In this document: piece after piece, positions 57,918-64,000 of the stretch
Layout: every line of letters begins with the position of its first letter
Numbering within the stretch: the first letter of the stretch is position 1
Source of the DNA: Duganella sp. BJB480
Lineage (GTDB): Bacteria; Pseudomonadota; Gammaproteobacteria; Burkholderiales; Burkholderiaceae_D
Assembly: GCA_003416985.1 (NCBI GenBank)
Contig: QVIN01000012.1
Coordinates: forward strand, 1 to 64,000
DNA length: 64,000 nucleotides
Direction: 5' to 3'
The notes under the pieces: generated by a model
What the model saw: the letters and a program-made list of their open reading frames with translations, nothing else
Told to the model about the DNA's origin: nothing
The model's database searches: none
Position numbers and translations under genes: made by a program

Positions 57918-59156
57918 ATGGAATTGCTCGCTTACGGCGTGGACTGGCTCAATCTATTGGTGCGCTGGCTGCATCTCATCACGGGGATAGCGTGGATCGG
58001 CGCATCCTTCTACTTCGTCTGGCTGGACAACAGCATACGCCCACCGAAGCCCGGTTCCGACCTGGCGAAGAAGGGCGTCTCCGGCGAATTGTGGGCCGTG
58101 CATGGCGGTGGTTTCTACAATCCGCAGAAGTACCTGGTGTCGCCGGCCGAGCTGCCGTCGGACCTGCACTGGTTTAAATGGGAAGCCTACGCGACCTGGA
58201 TCTCGGGCTTCTCGCTGCTGTTCATCGTCTACTACTTCAATGCTTCGGCGATGATGATCGATAAGTCGGTCGCGGACCTGACGCAGTTGCAGGCGATCGG
58301 CGTGGGTCTCGGCTCGCTGCTGGTGGGCTGGTTGTTCTACGATGCCTTGTGCCGTTCACCTCTGGGCAAGAAGGACGGCCTGCTGGGCGTGATCATGTTC
58401 GTGTTCATCGTTGCCATGGCCTACGTGCTGACCAAGTTCCTGAGCGGACGCGCCGCCTACATCCATGTCGGCGCCATGATCGGCACCATGATGGTCGGGA
58501 ATGTGCTGATGCTGATTATTCCGGGCCAGCGCAAGCTGGTGGAGGCGATGGAGCAGGGGAGGTCGCCCGATCCTGTCCACGGCAAGAAGGCCAAACAGCG
58601 CTCCGTTCATAACAACTACTTCACGCTGCCGGTGCTGCTCATCATGATCAGCAACCACTATGCGATGACCTACAGCCATGCCTATAGCTGGGCGCTGCTG
58701 GGCGCGATCATCGCGGCTGGTGTGCTGATTCGCCACTTCTTCAACCTGCGCCATCATGGCAAGACTGCGTGGCAGTTCCCTGCGGCTGGCGTGGCGATCC
58801 TCGCTGCTGTCGCGGTGGCGATCGCTCCGCGTCCCGCAGCGGCGCCACTGCCTGCGGCTGCGGGCGATGTCGCCGATGCGGCGCATGCCGGCGTCGCGGC
58901 GCCTGACTTCAACCGTGTACAGGCCATCGTCAACCAGCGCTGCGTCAGCTGCCACGCGGCCCAGCCCACGCAGCCCGGATTCGCCACCGCTCCCGCCGGC
59001 ATCATGCTGCACACGCCGGAGCTGATTCACCAGAACGCCGCCAAGATCAACCAGCAGGCCGTCGTGCTGAAGGCTATGCCGATCGGGAATATGACCAACA
59101 TCACGCCTGAAGAACGCTCCGAAATCGGCGCGTGGTTCGCCGCCGGCGCCAACTGA
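57918..59156 (+). CDS. puuD: Urate hydroxylase PuuD (membrane urate oxidase with cytochrome c domain)
   Basis: Oxidises urate to 5-hydroxyisourate and passes electrons to the respiratory chain; 412 residues. About eight membrane segments lie in residues 1-300 (LVRWLHLITGIAWIGASFYFVWLDN near the start). A C-terminal periplasmic cytochrome c domain has the haem motif C342-VS-C345-H346 and an axial Met in KAMPIGNMTNITPEE. The ATG at 57918 has GGAGACAAC upstream. Divergent from the LysR gene; 12 bp before the lyase gene. HIU hydrolase, which should follow, is not in the window. Confidence 0.95.
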   Translation: MELLAYGVDWLNLLVRWLHLITGIAWIGASFYFVWLDNSIRPPKPGSDLAKKGVSGELWAVHGGGFYNPQKYLVSPAELPSDLHWFKWEAYATWISGFSLLFIVYYFNASAMMIDKSVADLTQLQAIGVGLGSLLVGWLFYDALCRSPLGKKDGLLGVIMFVFIVAMAYVLTKFLSGRAAYIHVGAMIGTMMVGNVLMLIIPGQRKLVEAMEQGRSPDPVHGKKAKQRSVHNNYFTLPVLLIMISNHYAMTYSHAYSWALLGAIIAAGVLIRHFFNLRHHGKTAWQFPAAGVAILAAVAVAIAPRPAAAPLPAAAGDVADAAHAGVAAPDFNRVQAIVNQRCVSCHAAQPTQPGFATAPAGIMLHTPELIHQNAAKINQQAVVLKAMPIGNMTNITPEERSEIGAWFAAGAN

Positions 59157-59168
59157 GAGACAACGATT

Positions 59169-60794
59169 ATGACTACCACTACCATCAACGGTTTCAACCT
59201 GACCGCCGCGCAAGTCGTCGCCGTCGCCCGCGACCACGCCATTGAAGTGAACCTGGCCGCGTCCTCGCGCGCCGCATTGAAGGAGAGCCGCGACTACATC
59301 GAGTCGACCTGGATGCACGACGAAGCGCCGATGATGTACAGTTTTAACACCGGCGTCGGCATGCTGAAGGATACCCGCGTCAAGGTGCAGGACATCGTGC
59401 TGTTCCAGACGCAGCTGATCAAGGCCCACGCCTGCGGCATGGGCGAGCCGTTCTCCGAAGAGGTCAGCCGCGCCACCATGCTGTTGCGGGCCAATGCCTT
59501 CGCCAGTAACTACTCCGCGCCGCGTGTGGAGGTGGTCGACCGCCTGCTGGGCTTCGTCAACGCGGGCATCCATCCGATCATGCCGCAGAAGGGTTCCGTC
59601 GGCGCCTCGGGCGACTTGGCACCGCTTGCCTACCTGGCCGCCGCCATCGCCGGCTTCGAGGAGGCGGAGGTGATGTACAAGGGCCAGCGCATGTCGGCGC
59701 CGGACGCGATCCGCGCATCCAACGTCGGACCGGTGGTCTTCGAGTTGAAGGCCAAGGATGCCTCGGCACTGATCAACGGCTGCACCGTGTCGCTGGCGGT
59801 GGCGCTGCTGGCGGCCGCCGATGCGCGCAACATGCTGTCCGACGCCTGCCTGTCGCTGGGCCTGACGCTGGAGGCGATGCGCGCCGAGATGTCGGCCTTC
59901 GATCCGCGCATCCACGAAGCGCGTCCGCACGCGGGGCAGATCAAGACCGCCGCCATCATCCGCGACCTGCTGGACGGTTCTACCCGCACCACGCACGAGG
60001 CGCGCGCGGTGCAGTTCCCGGAGGAGCTGCGCCGCACCGACATCCCGTACACGGCCCGCATCCAGGACGTGTACTCGCTGCGCTGCGCGCCGCAGGTCTA
60101 CGGCCGGGTGTTCGATGCGCTGGATTACATCGACACCATCCTCGATAAGGAAGTGAATTCGGCCACCGACAATCCGCTCATCTTCGGCAAGGACGGTGGT
60201 GGCTTCGAGATTATCTCGGGCGGTAACTTCCACGGCCAGTACCTGGCGCAGGCGATGGACCTGCTGGCGATGGCCGTCGCGGACCTTGGCAGCATTGTCG
60301 AACGCCGCGTGGCGCGCCTGATCGATCCCACGCTGTCGTGGGGCCTGCCGCGCAACCTGATGTCCGGCGTGCGCGGCGTGAACACGGGCTATCCGGTGAT
60401 GCAATGCTCGCTCAGTTCCCTGGTGATGGAGAACCGCACGCTGTGCATGCCGGGCAGCGTGGACTCGATTCCGGCCAAGGGCAACAGCGAAGACCACGTC
60501 TCCAATTCCACCTGGTGCGCGCGCAAGGCCGCCACTGTGGTATCGAACACACAATACATTGTGGGCGTAGAAATGTTATTGGCCTCCCAGGCGCTGACGA
60601 TGACAGAAAACCTGCTGCCCGGTTTTGTGCTCGGCAAAGGCACGCAGGCGGCCTATGAATCGGTGCGCAGCCAGATCCCGGCGTGTCTTGATGGCGACCG
60701 CTGGCTGCACAACGACCTCGAAGTGGCGCGTTCCTTCATTGTGAGCGGCTCGGTACGCAAGGCGGTGATCGCGAAGATTGGTGAATTCGTATAA
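59169..60794 (+). CDS. HAL/PAL/TAL-family MIO ammonia-lyase in purine operon
   Basis: Aromatic-amino-acid-lyase family protein of 541 residues (HutH is about 510). The MIO cofactor is formed from A146-S147-G148 in GSVGASGDLAP. Active-site segments resemble HutH: Y57 in MYSFNTGVG, H87 in KAHACGMG, NGCTVSL, QDVYSLRCAPQVYG, NSEDHVSN. Differences are A-H instead of HutH S-H at the selectivity pair before H87, and NFHGQYLAQAMD where HutH has NFHAEPVAMAAD. It is 12 bp behind puuD with a GAGAGAC Shine-Dalgarno, and no hutU/hutI/hutG is near. So histidine as substrate is doubtful; the true substrate is unknown. Confidence 0.88.
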   Translation: MTTTTINGFNLTAAQVVAVARDHAIEVNLAASSRAALKESRDYIESTWMHDEAPMMYSFNTGVGMLKDTRVKVQDIVLFQTQLIKAHACGMGEPFSEEVSRATMLLRANAFASNYSAPRVEVVDRLLGFVNAGIHPIMPQKGSVGASGDLAPLAYLAAAIAGFEEAEVMYKGQRMSAPDAIRASNVGPVVFELKAKDASALINGCTVSLAVALLAAADARNMLSDACLSLGLTLEAMRAEMSAFDPRIHEARPHAGQIKTAAIIRDLLDGSTRTTHEARAVQFPEELRRTDIPYTARIQDVYSLRCAPQVYGRVFDALDYIDTILDKEVNSATDNPLIFGKDGGGFEIISGGNFHGQYLAQAMDLLAMAVADLGSIVERRVARLIDPTLSWGLPRNLMSGVRGVNTGYPVMQCSLSSLVMENRTLCMPGSVDSIPAKGNSEDHVSNSTWCARKAATVVSNTQYIVGVEMLLASQALTMTENLLPGFVLGKGTQAAYESVRSQIPACLDGDRWLHNDLEVARSFIVSGSVRKAVIAKIGEFV

Positions 60795-60836
60795 ACCCGG
60801 CGGCACGCAAAGCAGAGGAGGGTAAGCAAGGGGCTA

Positions 60837-60855
60837 CGCCGTAAAAAATACGGCG
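60837..60855 (+). promoter_or_regulatory. Stem-loop after lyase gene
   Basis: CGCCGTA (60837-60843) pairs with TACGGCG (60849-60855) around an A5 loop, inside a longer GGG...CCC enclosure (near 60831-60861). There is no T-run. It may be an mRNA stabiliser or processing site between the lyase and permease genes. Confidence 0.4.
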
Positions 60856-60893
60856 CGTCCCGACTGTTATAGGCCATAGCAGATAGCAGGTAT

Positions 60894-60964
60894 GCCACCA
60901 GACCAATTACACACAGTGGCCCCTGAGATAAGGTCTAAGCCGATTGTTCCCATGTTTAATCGGC
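60894..60964 (+). promoter_or_regulatory. Structured leader, candidate purine riboswitch
   Basis: In the 212-bp gap before the purine permease, AGACC (60900-60904) pairs with GGTCT (60932-60936), enclosing ACACACAGTGG and TGAGATAA segments. GCCAC (60894-60898) can pair with GTGGC (60916-60920), crossing the first helix (pseudoknot) or excluding it. Directly after comes a 7-bp hairpin GCCGATT/AATCGGC (60939-60945 / 60958-60964), which could be the expression switch. The NMT1-motif class, which senses xanthine and urate, is known from Burkholderiales purine genes and is a hairpin with a conserved internal bulge. I cannot confirm class membership from memory. Confidence 0.4.
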
Positions 60965-61006
60965 GGATGACACAAGAAGCAGTTAAAAATAGAACACGGA
61001 GACGTT

Positions 61007-62308
61007 ATGTTAATTCTAGAGAAGTACTTCAAGCTGAAAGAAAATGGGACCGATGTGCGCACCGAATTGGTCGCGGGTCTGACCACCTTCCTGACGATGG
61101 CTTACATCATTTTCGTCAATCCTTCGATCCTCGGTGACGCCGGCATGCCCAAGGGCGCCGTCTTCGTCGCCACCTGTATCGCGGCCGCATTGGGCTGTTT
61201 GATCATGGGCCTTTACGCGAACTATCCGATCGCCATGGCGCCGGGCATGGGTTTGAACGCGTACTTCGCGTACGTGGTCGTCAAGGGCATGGGCATGCCT
61301 TGGGAGATGGCGCTGGGCGCGGTGTTCATCTCCGGCTGCCTGTTCCTGTTCGTCAGCGTATTCAAGCTGCGGGAGATGATCGTCAACGGCATCCCGCATT
61401 CGATACGCACCGCGATCACCGTCGGCATCGGCCTGTTCCTCGGCTTGATCTCGCTGAAGAGCGCAGGCATTGTCGTCAGCAGCCCTGAGACGCTGGTCCG
61501 TGTCGGCGACCTGCATTCGGCGCCCACGCTGCTGGCCATCGTTGGCTTCTTCGTCATCGTCGCGCTGGACCGCCTGAAGGTAAAGGGCGCGATCCTGATC
61601 GGCATCCTGGCCGTGACGGTGTTGAGCTTCTTCGTCGCCGGGAACAAGTTCAATGGCGTGGTCGACATGCCGCCGTCGCTGGCGCCTACGCTGTTTAAGC
61701 TTGATCTGATGGGCGCGATCTCGGTCGGTCTGTTGAACGTGGTGCTGGTGTTCTTCCTGGTCGAACTGTTCGACGCCACCGGCACGCTGATGGGCGTGGC
61801 CAATCGCGCCGGCCTGCTTGTCAACGGCAAGATGGAGCGCCTGAACAAGGCACTGATGGCCGACAGTACCGCCATCCTTACCGGTTCGCTGCTGGGCACT
61901 TCCAGCACCACGGCCTATATCGAGAGCGCGGCCGGCGTGCAGGCGGGCGGACGCACCGGCCTGACCGCCGTCGCAGTCGGCGTGTTGTTCCTGGCTTGCC
62001 TGTTCATTTCGCCGCTGGCCGGCGTGGTGCCCAGCTACGCCACGGCACCCGCGCTGCTGTACGTGTCCTGCCTGATGCTGCGCGAACTGGTCGACATCGA
62101 CTGGTCCGACACCACCGAAAGCGTGCCAGCCGCCATCGCGGCGCTGACCATGCCGTTCACGTACTCGATCGCGCTTGGCGTGGCGTTCGGCTTCATCTCC
62201 TACGCGGTGTTGAAGCTGTTGACCGGCCGTGTGCGCGAAGTGCGTCCAGTGATCTGGGCGATCGCTTGCGTGTTCACCTTCAAGTTCGTCTACCTCGGCG
62301 CAGGCTGA
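61007..62308 (+). CDS. Purine permease, AzgA-type NCS2 (guanine/hypoxanthine)
   Basis: Inner-membrane proton symporter of 433 residues with about 12-14 helices. AzgA/GhxP/PbuG-group features are ELVAGLTTFLTMAYIIFVNP (residues 20-39), MAPGMGLNAYFAY, FFLVELFDATGTLMGVA and LLGTSSTTAYIESAAGVQAGG (two half-helix motifs that bind the base). Xanthine/urate NCS2 carriers look different, so guanine, hypoxanthine or adenine is the likely cargo. CGGAGAC precedes the ATG. A structured leader lies upstream. Confidence 0.93.
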   Translation: MLILEKYFKLKENGTDVRTELVAGLTTFLTMAYIIFVNPSILGDAGMPKGAVFVATCIAAALGCLIMGLYANYPIAMAPGMGLNAYFAYVVVKGMGMPWEMALGAVFISGCLFLFVSVFKLREMIVNGIPHSIRTAITVGIGLFLGLISLKSAGIVVSSPETLVRVGDLHSAPTLLAIVGFFVIVALDRLKVKGAILIGILAVTVLSFFVAGNKFNGVVDMPPSLAPTLFKLDLMGAISVGLLNVVLVFFLVELFDATGTLMGVANRAGLLVNGKMERLNKALMADSTAILTGSLLGTSSTTAYIESAAGVQAGGRTGLTAVAVGVLFLACLFISPLAGVVPSYATAPALLYVSCLMLRELVDIDWSDTTESVPAAIAALTMPFTYSIALGVAFGFISYAVLKLLTGRVREVRPVIWAIACVFTFKFVYLGAG

Positions 62309-62396
62309 GGATCCAACCCGCACGATTGCATCCTCACCGGCGCGCCGCATGGCGCCGGCGGGGACGGTCGCGTCCAAAATAATATGGAAAACTAAA

Positions 62397-63248
62397 ATGA
62401 AAACGAGACAAATGTTGTGCATCGCCTTGATGAGCATCGGCGCGGCCCATGCCGCCGACTGGAGCGACACCTCCGTCAGCTGGCGTTATGGGAACGACTA
62501 TCGCGAGCCGTTCAACCCGAACGACATCTCCAAGAATATCCTTGCGCTGACCCACGTCAGCGGCTACAAGTACGGCACCAACTTCTTCAACGTGGACTTT
62601 TTGATGTCGGACAAAAATGATCCGGCTTCGCTGACGCAAAAGTCGGGCGCCAACGAAGCCTATATCCTGTACCGTAATACGGTAGACCTGGGCAAGGTCA
62701 CCGGGCGCGAATACAAATTCGGGCCGGTGCGTGGGCTGGGCATCACCGGCGGATTCGACGTCAACACGAAGAATGATGTGGGCTACAACTCGCGCAAGCG
62801 TATGTTCGTGCTGGGGCCGACTTTTATGTGGGACGTGCCGGCGGGGCACTTCAACACCAGCCTGTTCCTGCTCAAGGAGAGCAACGCGCCGAGCGGCGCC
62901 TTCCCGCCGATCTCCACCGTGACTGGACGCTATACCTACAAGACGCATGTGATGCTGTCGTCGGAGTGGGGAATACCAGTGGGTTCGTTGTGGGCCTTCG
63001 AAGGTTTTGCGAACTTCATCGCGGCCAAGGGCAAGGACGAAGTGGGCAACGATACCGGCGCCGAGACCAATATCGACATGCAGCTGATGTTTGACGCCGG
63101 CGCCGCCATGGGCCATGCCAAGAACACCTTCCGCATCGGCGTCGAGTACCAGTACTGGCGCAACAAGTTCGGCAACACCTCGTCCACCACCGGCGGCCAG
63201 GGCTATGTCGCCAAGACCCCGATGATACGCGCCGAATATCACTTCTAA
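62397..63248 (+). CDS. Tsx/OmpK-like nucleoside-specific outer-membrane channel
   Basis: Outer-membrane beta-barrel of 283 residues: signal peptide to AHA-A near residue 19, then WSDTSVSWRYGNDYREPFNP (residues 20-39), a typical channel_Tsx (PF03502) start, and alternating strands ending in RAEYHF with the C-terminal Phe for Bam. GGAAA lies 9 bp before the ATG; a frame from 62349 adds only leader. It follows the permease by 88 bp and would bring nucleosides or bases across the outer membrane, completing the uptake route. Confidence 0.9.
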   Translation: MKTRQMLCIALMSIGAAHAADWSDTSVSWRYGNDYREPFNPNDISKNILALTHVSGYKYGTNFFNVDFLMSDKNDPASLTQKSGANEAYILYRNTVDLGKVTGREYKFGPVRGLGITGGFDVNTKNDVGYNSRKRMFVLGPTFMWDVPAGHFNTSLFLLKESNAPSGAFPPISTVTGRYTYKTHVMLSSEWGIPVGSLWAFEGFANFIAAKGKDEVGNDTGAETNIDMQLMFDAGAAMGHAKNTFRIGVEYQYWRNKFGNTSSTTGGQGYVAKTPMIRAEYHF

Positions 63249-63253
63249 GCAAT

Positions 63254-63353
63254 TTGGGGTCAAGTCTGACATTCGGACACGACCCCAGCAGTTGAGGCGT
63301 CGGGCACGGGTTCAACAGATGAGCTCGTGTCCGAATGTCAGACTTGACCCCAA
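63254..63353. repeat. Palindromic repeat (REP/BIME-like), copy 2
   Basis: Perfect 29-bp inverted arms (63254-63282 and 63325-63353) around a 42-bp spacer. The right half (63321-63352) is identical to 149-180 at the other end of the window. It occupies almost the whole gap between the convergent Tsx-like and GGDEF genes (stops at 63248 and 63356) and would fold in either transcript, so it may also act as a bidirectional transcript end. Confidence 0.88.
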
Positions 63354-63355
63354 TT

Positions 63356-64000
63356 TTATGCGGCGGCTTGGATGGCGCCGGCCAGGACGTAGCGGTTCTT
63401 GCCGTGGCGCTTGGCGAGATATAGCGCTTCGTCGGCGCGTTTGTAGGTGATGGACAGGTCGCTGTCCTTGTCGAACTCTGCGATGCCGATGCTGACCGTG
63501 CGCGGCGGATGCGTCGCCTTGCGTATGCCGTCCAGCAGCGCGACGGCAAACTCCTGCGCTTCCGCCGCCTCGCCGTGGAACAGTACGCCGAATTCCTCGC
63601 CGCCCAGCCGGCCGCACAGGTGGCCTGCTGCCAGCCTGGCGATTTCCTTTGCCGTGTGAATCAGCACTTCGTCGCCGACGTCGTGCCCCAGCGTGTCGTT
63701 GATCTTTTTGAAGTCGTCGATGTCTATCATCAGGAAGTGCAGCGCCGAGGGCGACGGCCGCGCTTGTGCGCGGCGTACTTCCAGCGTGAATTTGCGGCGG
63801 TTGTTCAGGCCGGTGACGAGGTCTTTGAAGGCCATCTCCGCCAGCTCGCGCCGCGCGCGGTGGCTGCGCACCCGCAGGTTGAGGAAGTAGGCGTGCAGGT
63901 AGATCGCCATGGCGAAGCTGCTGCCCATCACCAGCAACGACAGATTGAACGTCAGCTGCCCCGGTTGCGCGGGGAAATTGCCCACCGTGAGTATCAGCCA
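63356..64000 (-). CDS. GGDEF diguanylate cyclase, partial (window edge)
   Basis: C-terminal 215 or so residues of a membrane-bound diguanylate cyclase; the frame is open to base 64000 and the N-terminus lies outside the window. An ATG at 63985 exists, but sequence continues upstream in frame (WLILTV), so it is probably internal. A last membrane helix (LSLLVMGSSFAMAIYLHAYFL) precedes the GGDEF domain: DLVTGLNNRRKF, metal Asp in MIDIDDFKKINDTLGHD, and the active loop GRLGGEEFGVLF. The RxxD inhibitory site before the loop is absent, so product inhibition is not expected. It makes cyclic di-GMP. Confidence 0.92.
   Translation of the reverse strand, partial: WLILTVGNFPAQPGQLTFNLSLLVMGSSFAMAIYLHAYFLNLRVRSHRARRELAEMAFKDLVTGLNNRRKFTLEVRRAQARPSPSALHFLMIDIDDFKKINDTLGHDVGDEVLIHTAKEIARLAAGHLCGRLGGEEFGVLFHGEAAEAQEFAVALLDGIRKATHPPRTVSIGIAEFDKDSDLSITYKRADEALYLAKRHGKNRYVLAGAIQAAA

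Noticed and set aside
58356..60554. Minus-strand frame of 732 codons opposite puuD and the lyase gene
   Set aside because: Shadow frame; both plus-strand genes have full catalytic motifs and Shine-Dalgarno sites.
59169..60794. Simple call of this gene as hutH
   Set aside because: No hut genes nearby, active-site substitutions relative to HutH, and placement within the purine operon make the specific name unsafe.
60795..60893. Cyclic di-GMP (GEMM-like) riboswitch suggested by CACGCAAAGC near 60803
   Set aside because: Only a short resemblance to one conserved strand; the second conserved strand and tetraloop receptor are not present.

Overview
The window looks like chromosomal DNA of a betaproteobacterium of the family Oxalobacteraceae (Massilia / Duganella / Janthinobacterium type). 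The reasons are the high G+C content, two PEP-CTERM exosortase-substrate proteins, the gcl-hyi-glxR-ttuD-pyk order, a fused OHCU decarboxylase/allantoate amidohydrolase, and a cytochrome-c-tailed urate hydroxylase (PuuD). The genus is an inference from gene content; no rRNA or tRNA gene was seen.

Layout. 0-13 kb is housekeeping and mixed: a palindromic repeat, ppiD, a PEP-CTERM gene, mnmH-tesA (overlapping), a divergent ABC ATPase, nnr, a fused 5-oxoprolinase with a GNAT gene, an untracked small membrane-protein ORF, and a receiver-TPR protein. 13-22 kb holds purL, a second PEP-CTERM gene, an AlkD-like gene, a decayed chemoreceptor gene, and two tandem parvulins. 22-25 kb is a compact minus-strand run selO-msrB-yciB-bolA. 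25-33.6 kb holds an acyl-CoA synthetase, a MarR-controlled DHA2 efflux pump with a clear operator, a DUF4197 protein, a FadB/FadJ-type beta-oxidation enzyme, an orphan periplasmic binding protein and purT. 33.8-36.2 kb is a three-gene, translationally coupled unit: a secreted beta-rich protein, a LytS-type kinase and a LytTR regulator.

37.5-45.6 kb is a LysR-controlled glyoxylate-salvage operon. Gcl joins two glyoxylates, Hyi and GlxR convert the product to glycerate, TtuD phosphorylates it, and Pyk ends at pyruvate. A urea-transporter gene overlaps the end of pyk. 48.3-63.2 kb is a purine-catabolism locus. The minus strand carries LysR, uraD-allC fusion, xdhA, xdhB, xdhC and guaD. The plus strand carries puuD, an MIO-type ammonia-lyase, a structured leader, an AzgA/NCS2 purine permease and a Tsx-like outer-membrane channel. 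The two loci make metabolic sense together: guanine goes to xanthine, urate and allantoate, whose ureido products yield glyoxylate and urea, and the first cluster consumes glyoxylate and may move urea. Missing from the window are HIU hydrolase, allantoinase and a ureidoglycolate-processing enzyme.

The observations most worth following are the ammonia-lyase inside the purine operon together with the riboswitch-like leader behind it, the secreted-protein/LytS/LytTR triad, the eroded chemoreceptor, the small membrane ORF at 11.56 kb, and the same inverted-repeat element at both ends of the window. The last 645 bases hold a diguanylate-cyclase gene cut by the window edge.
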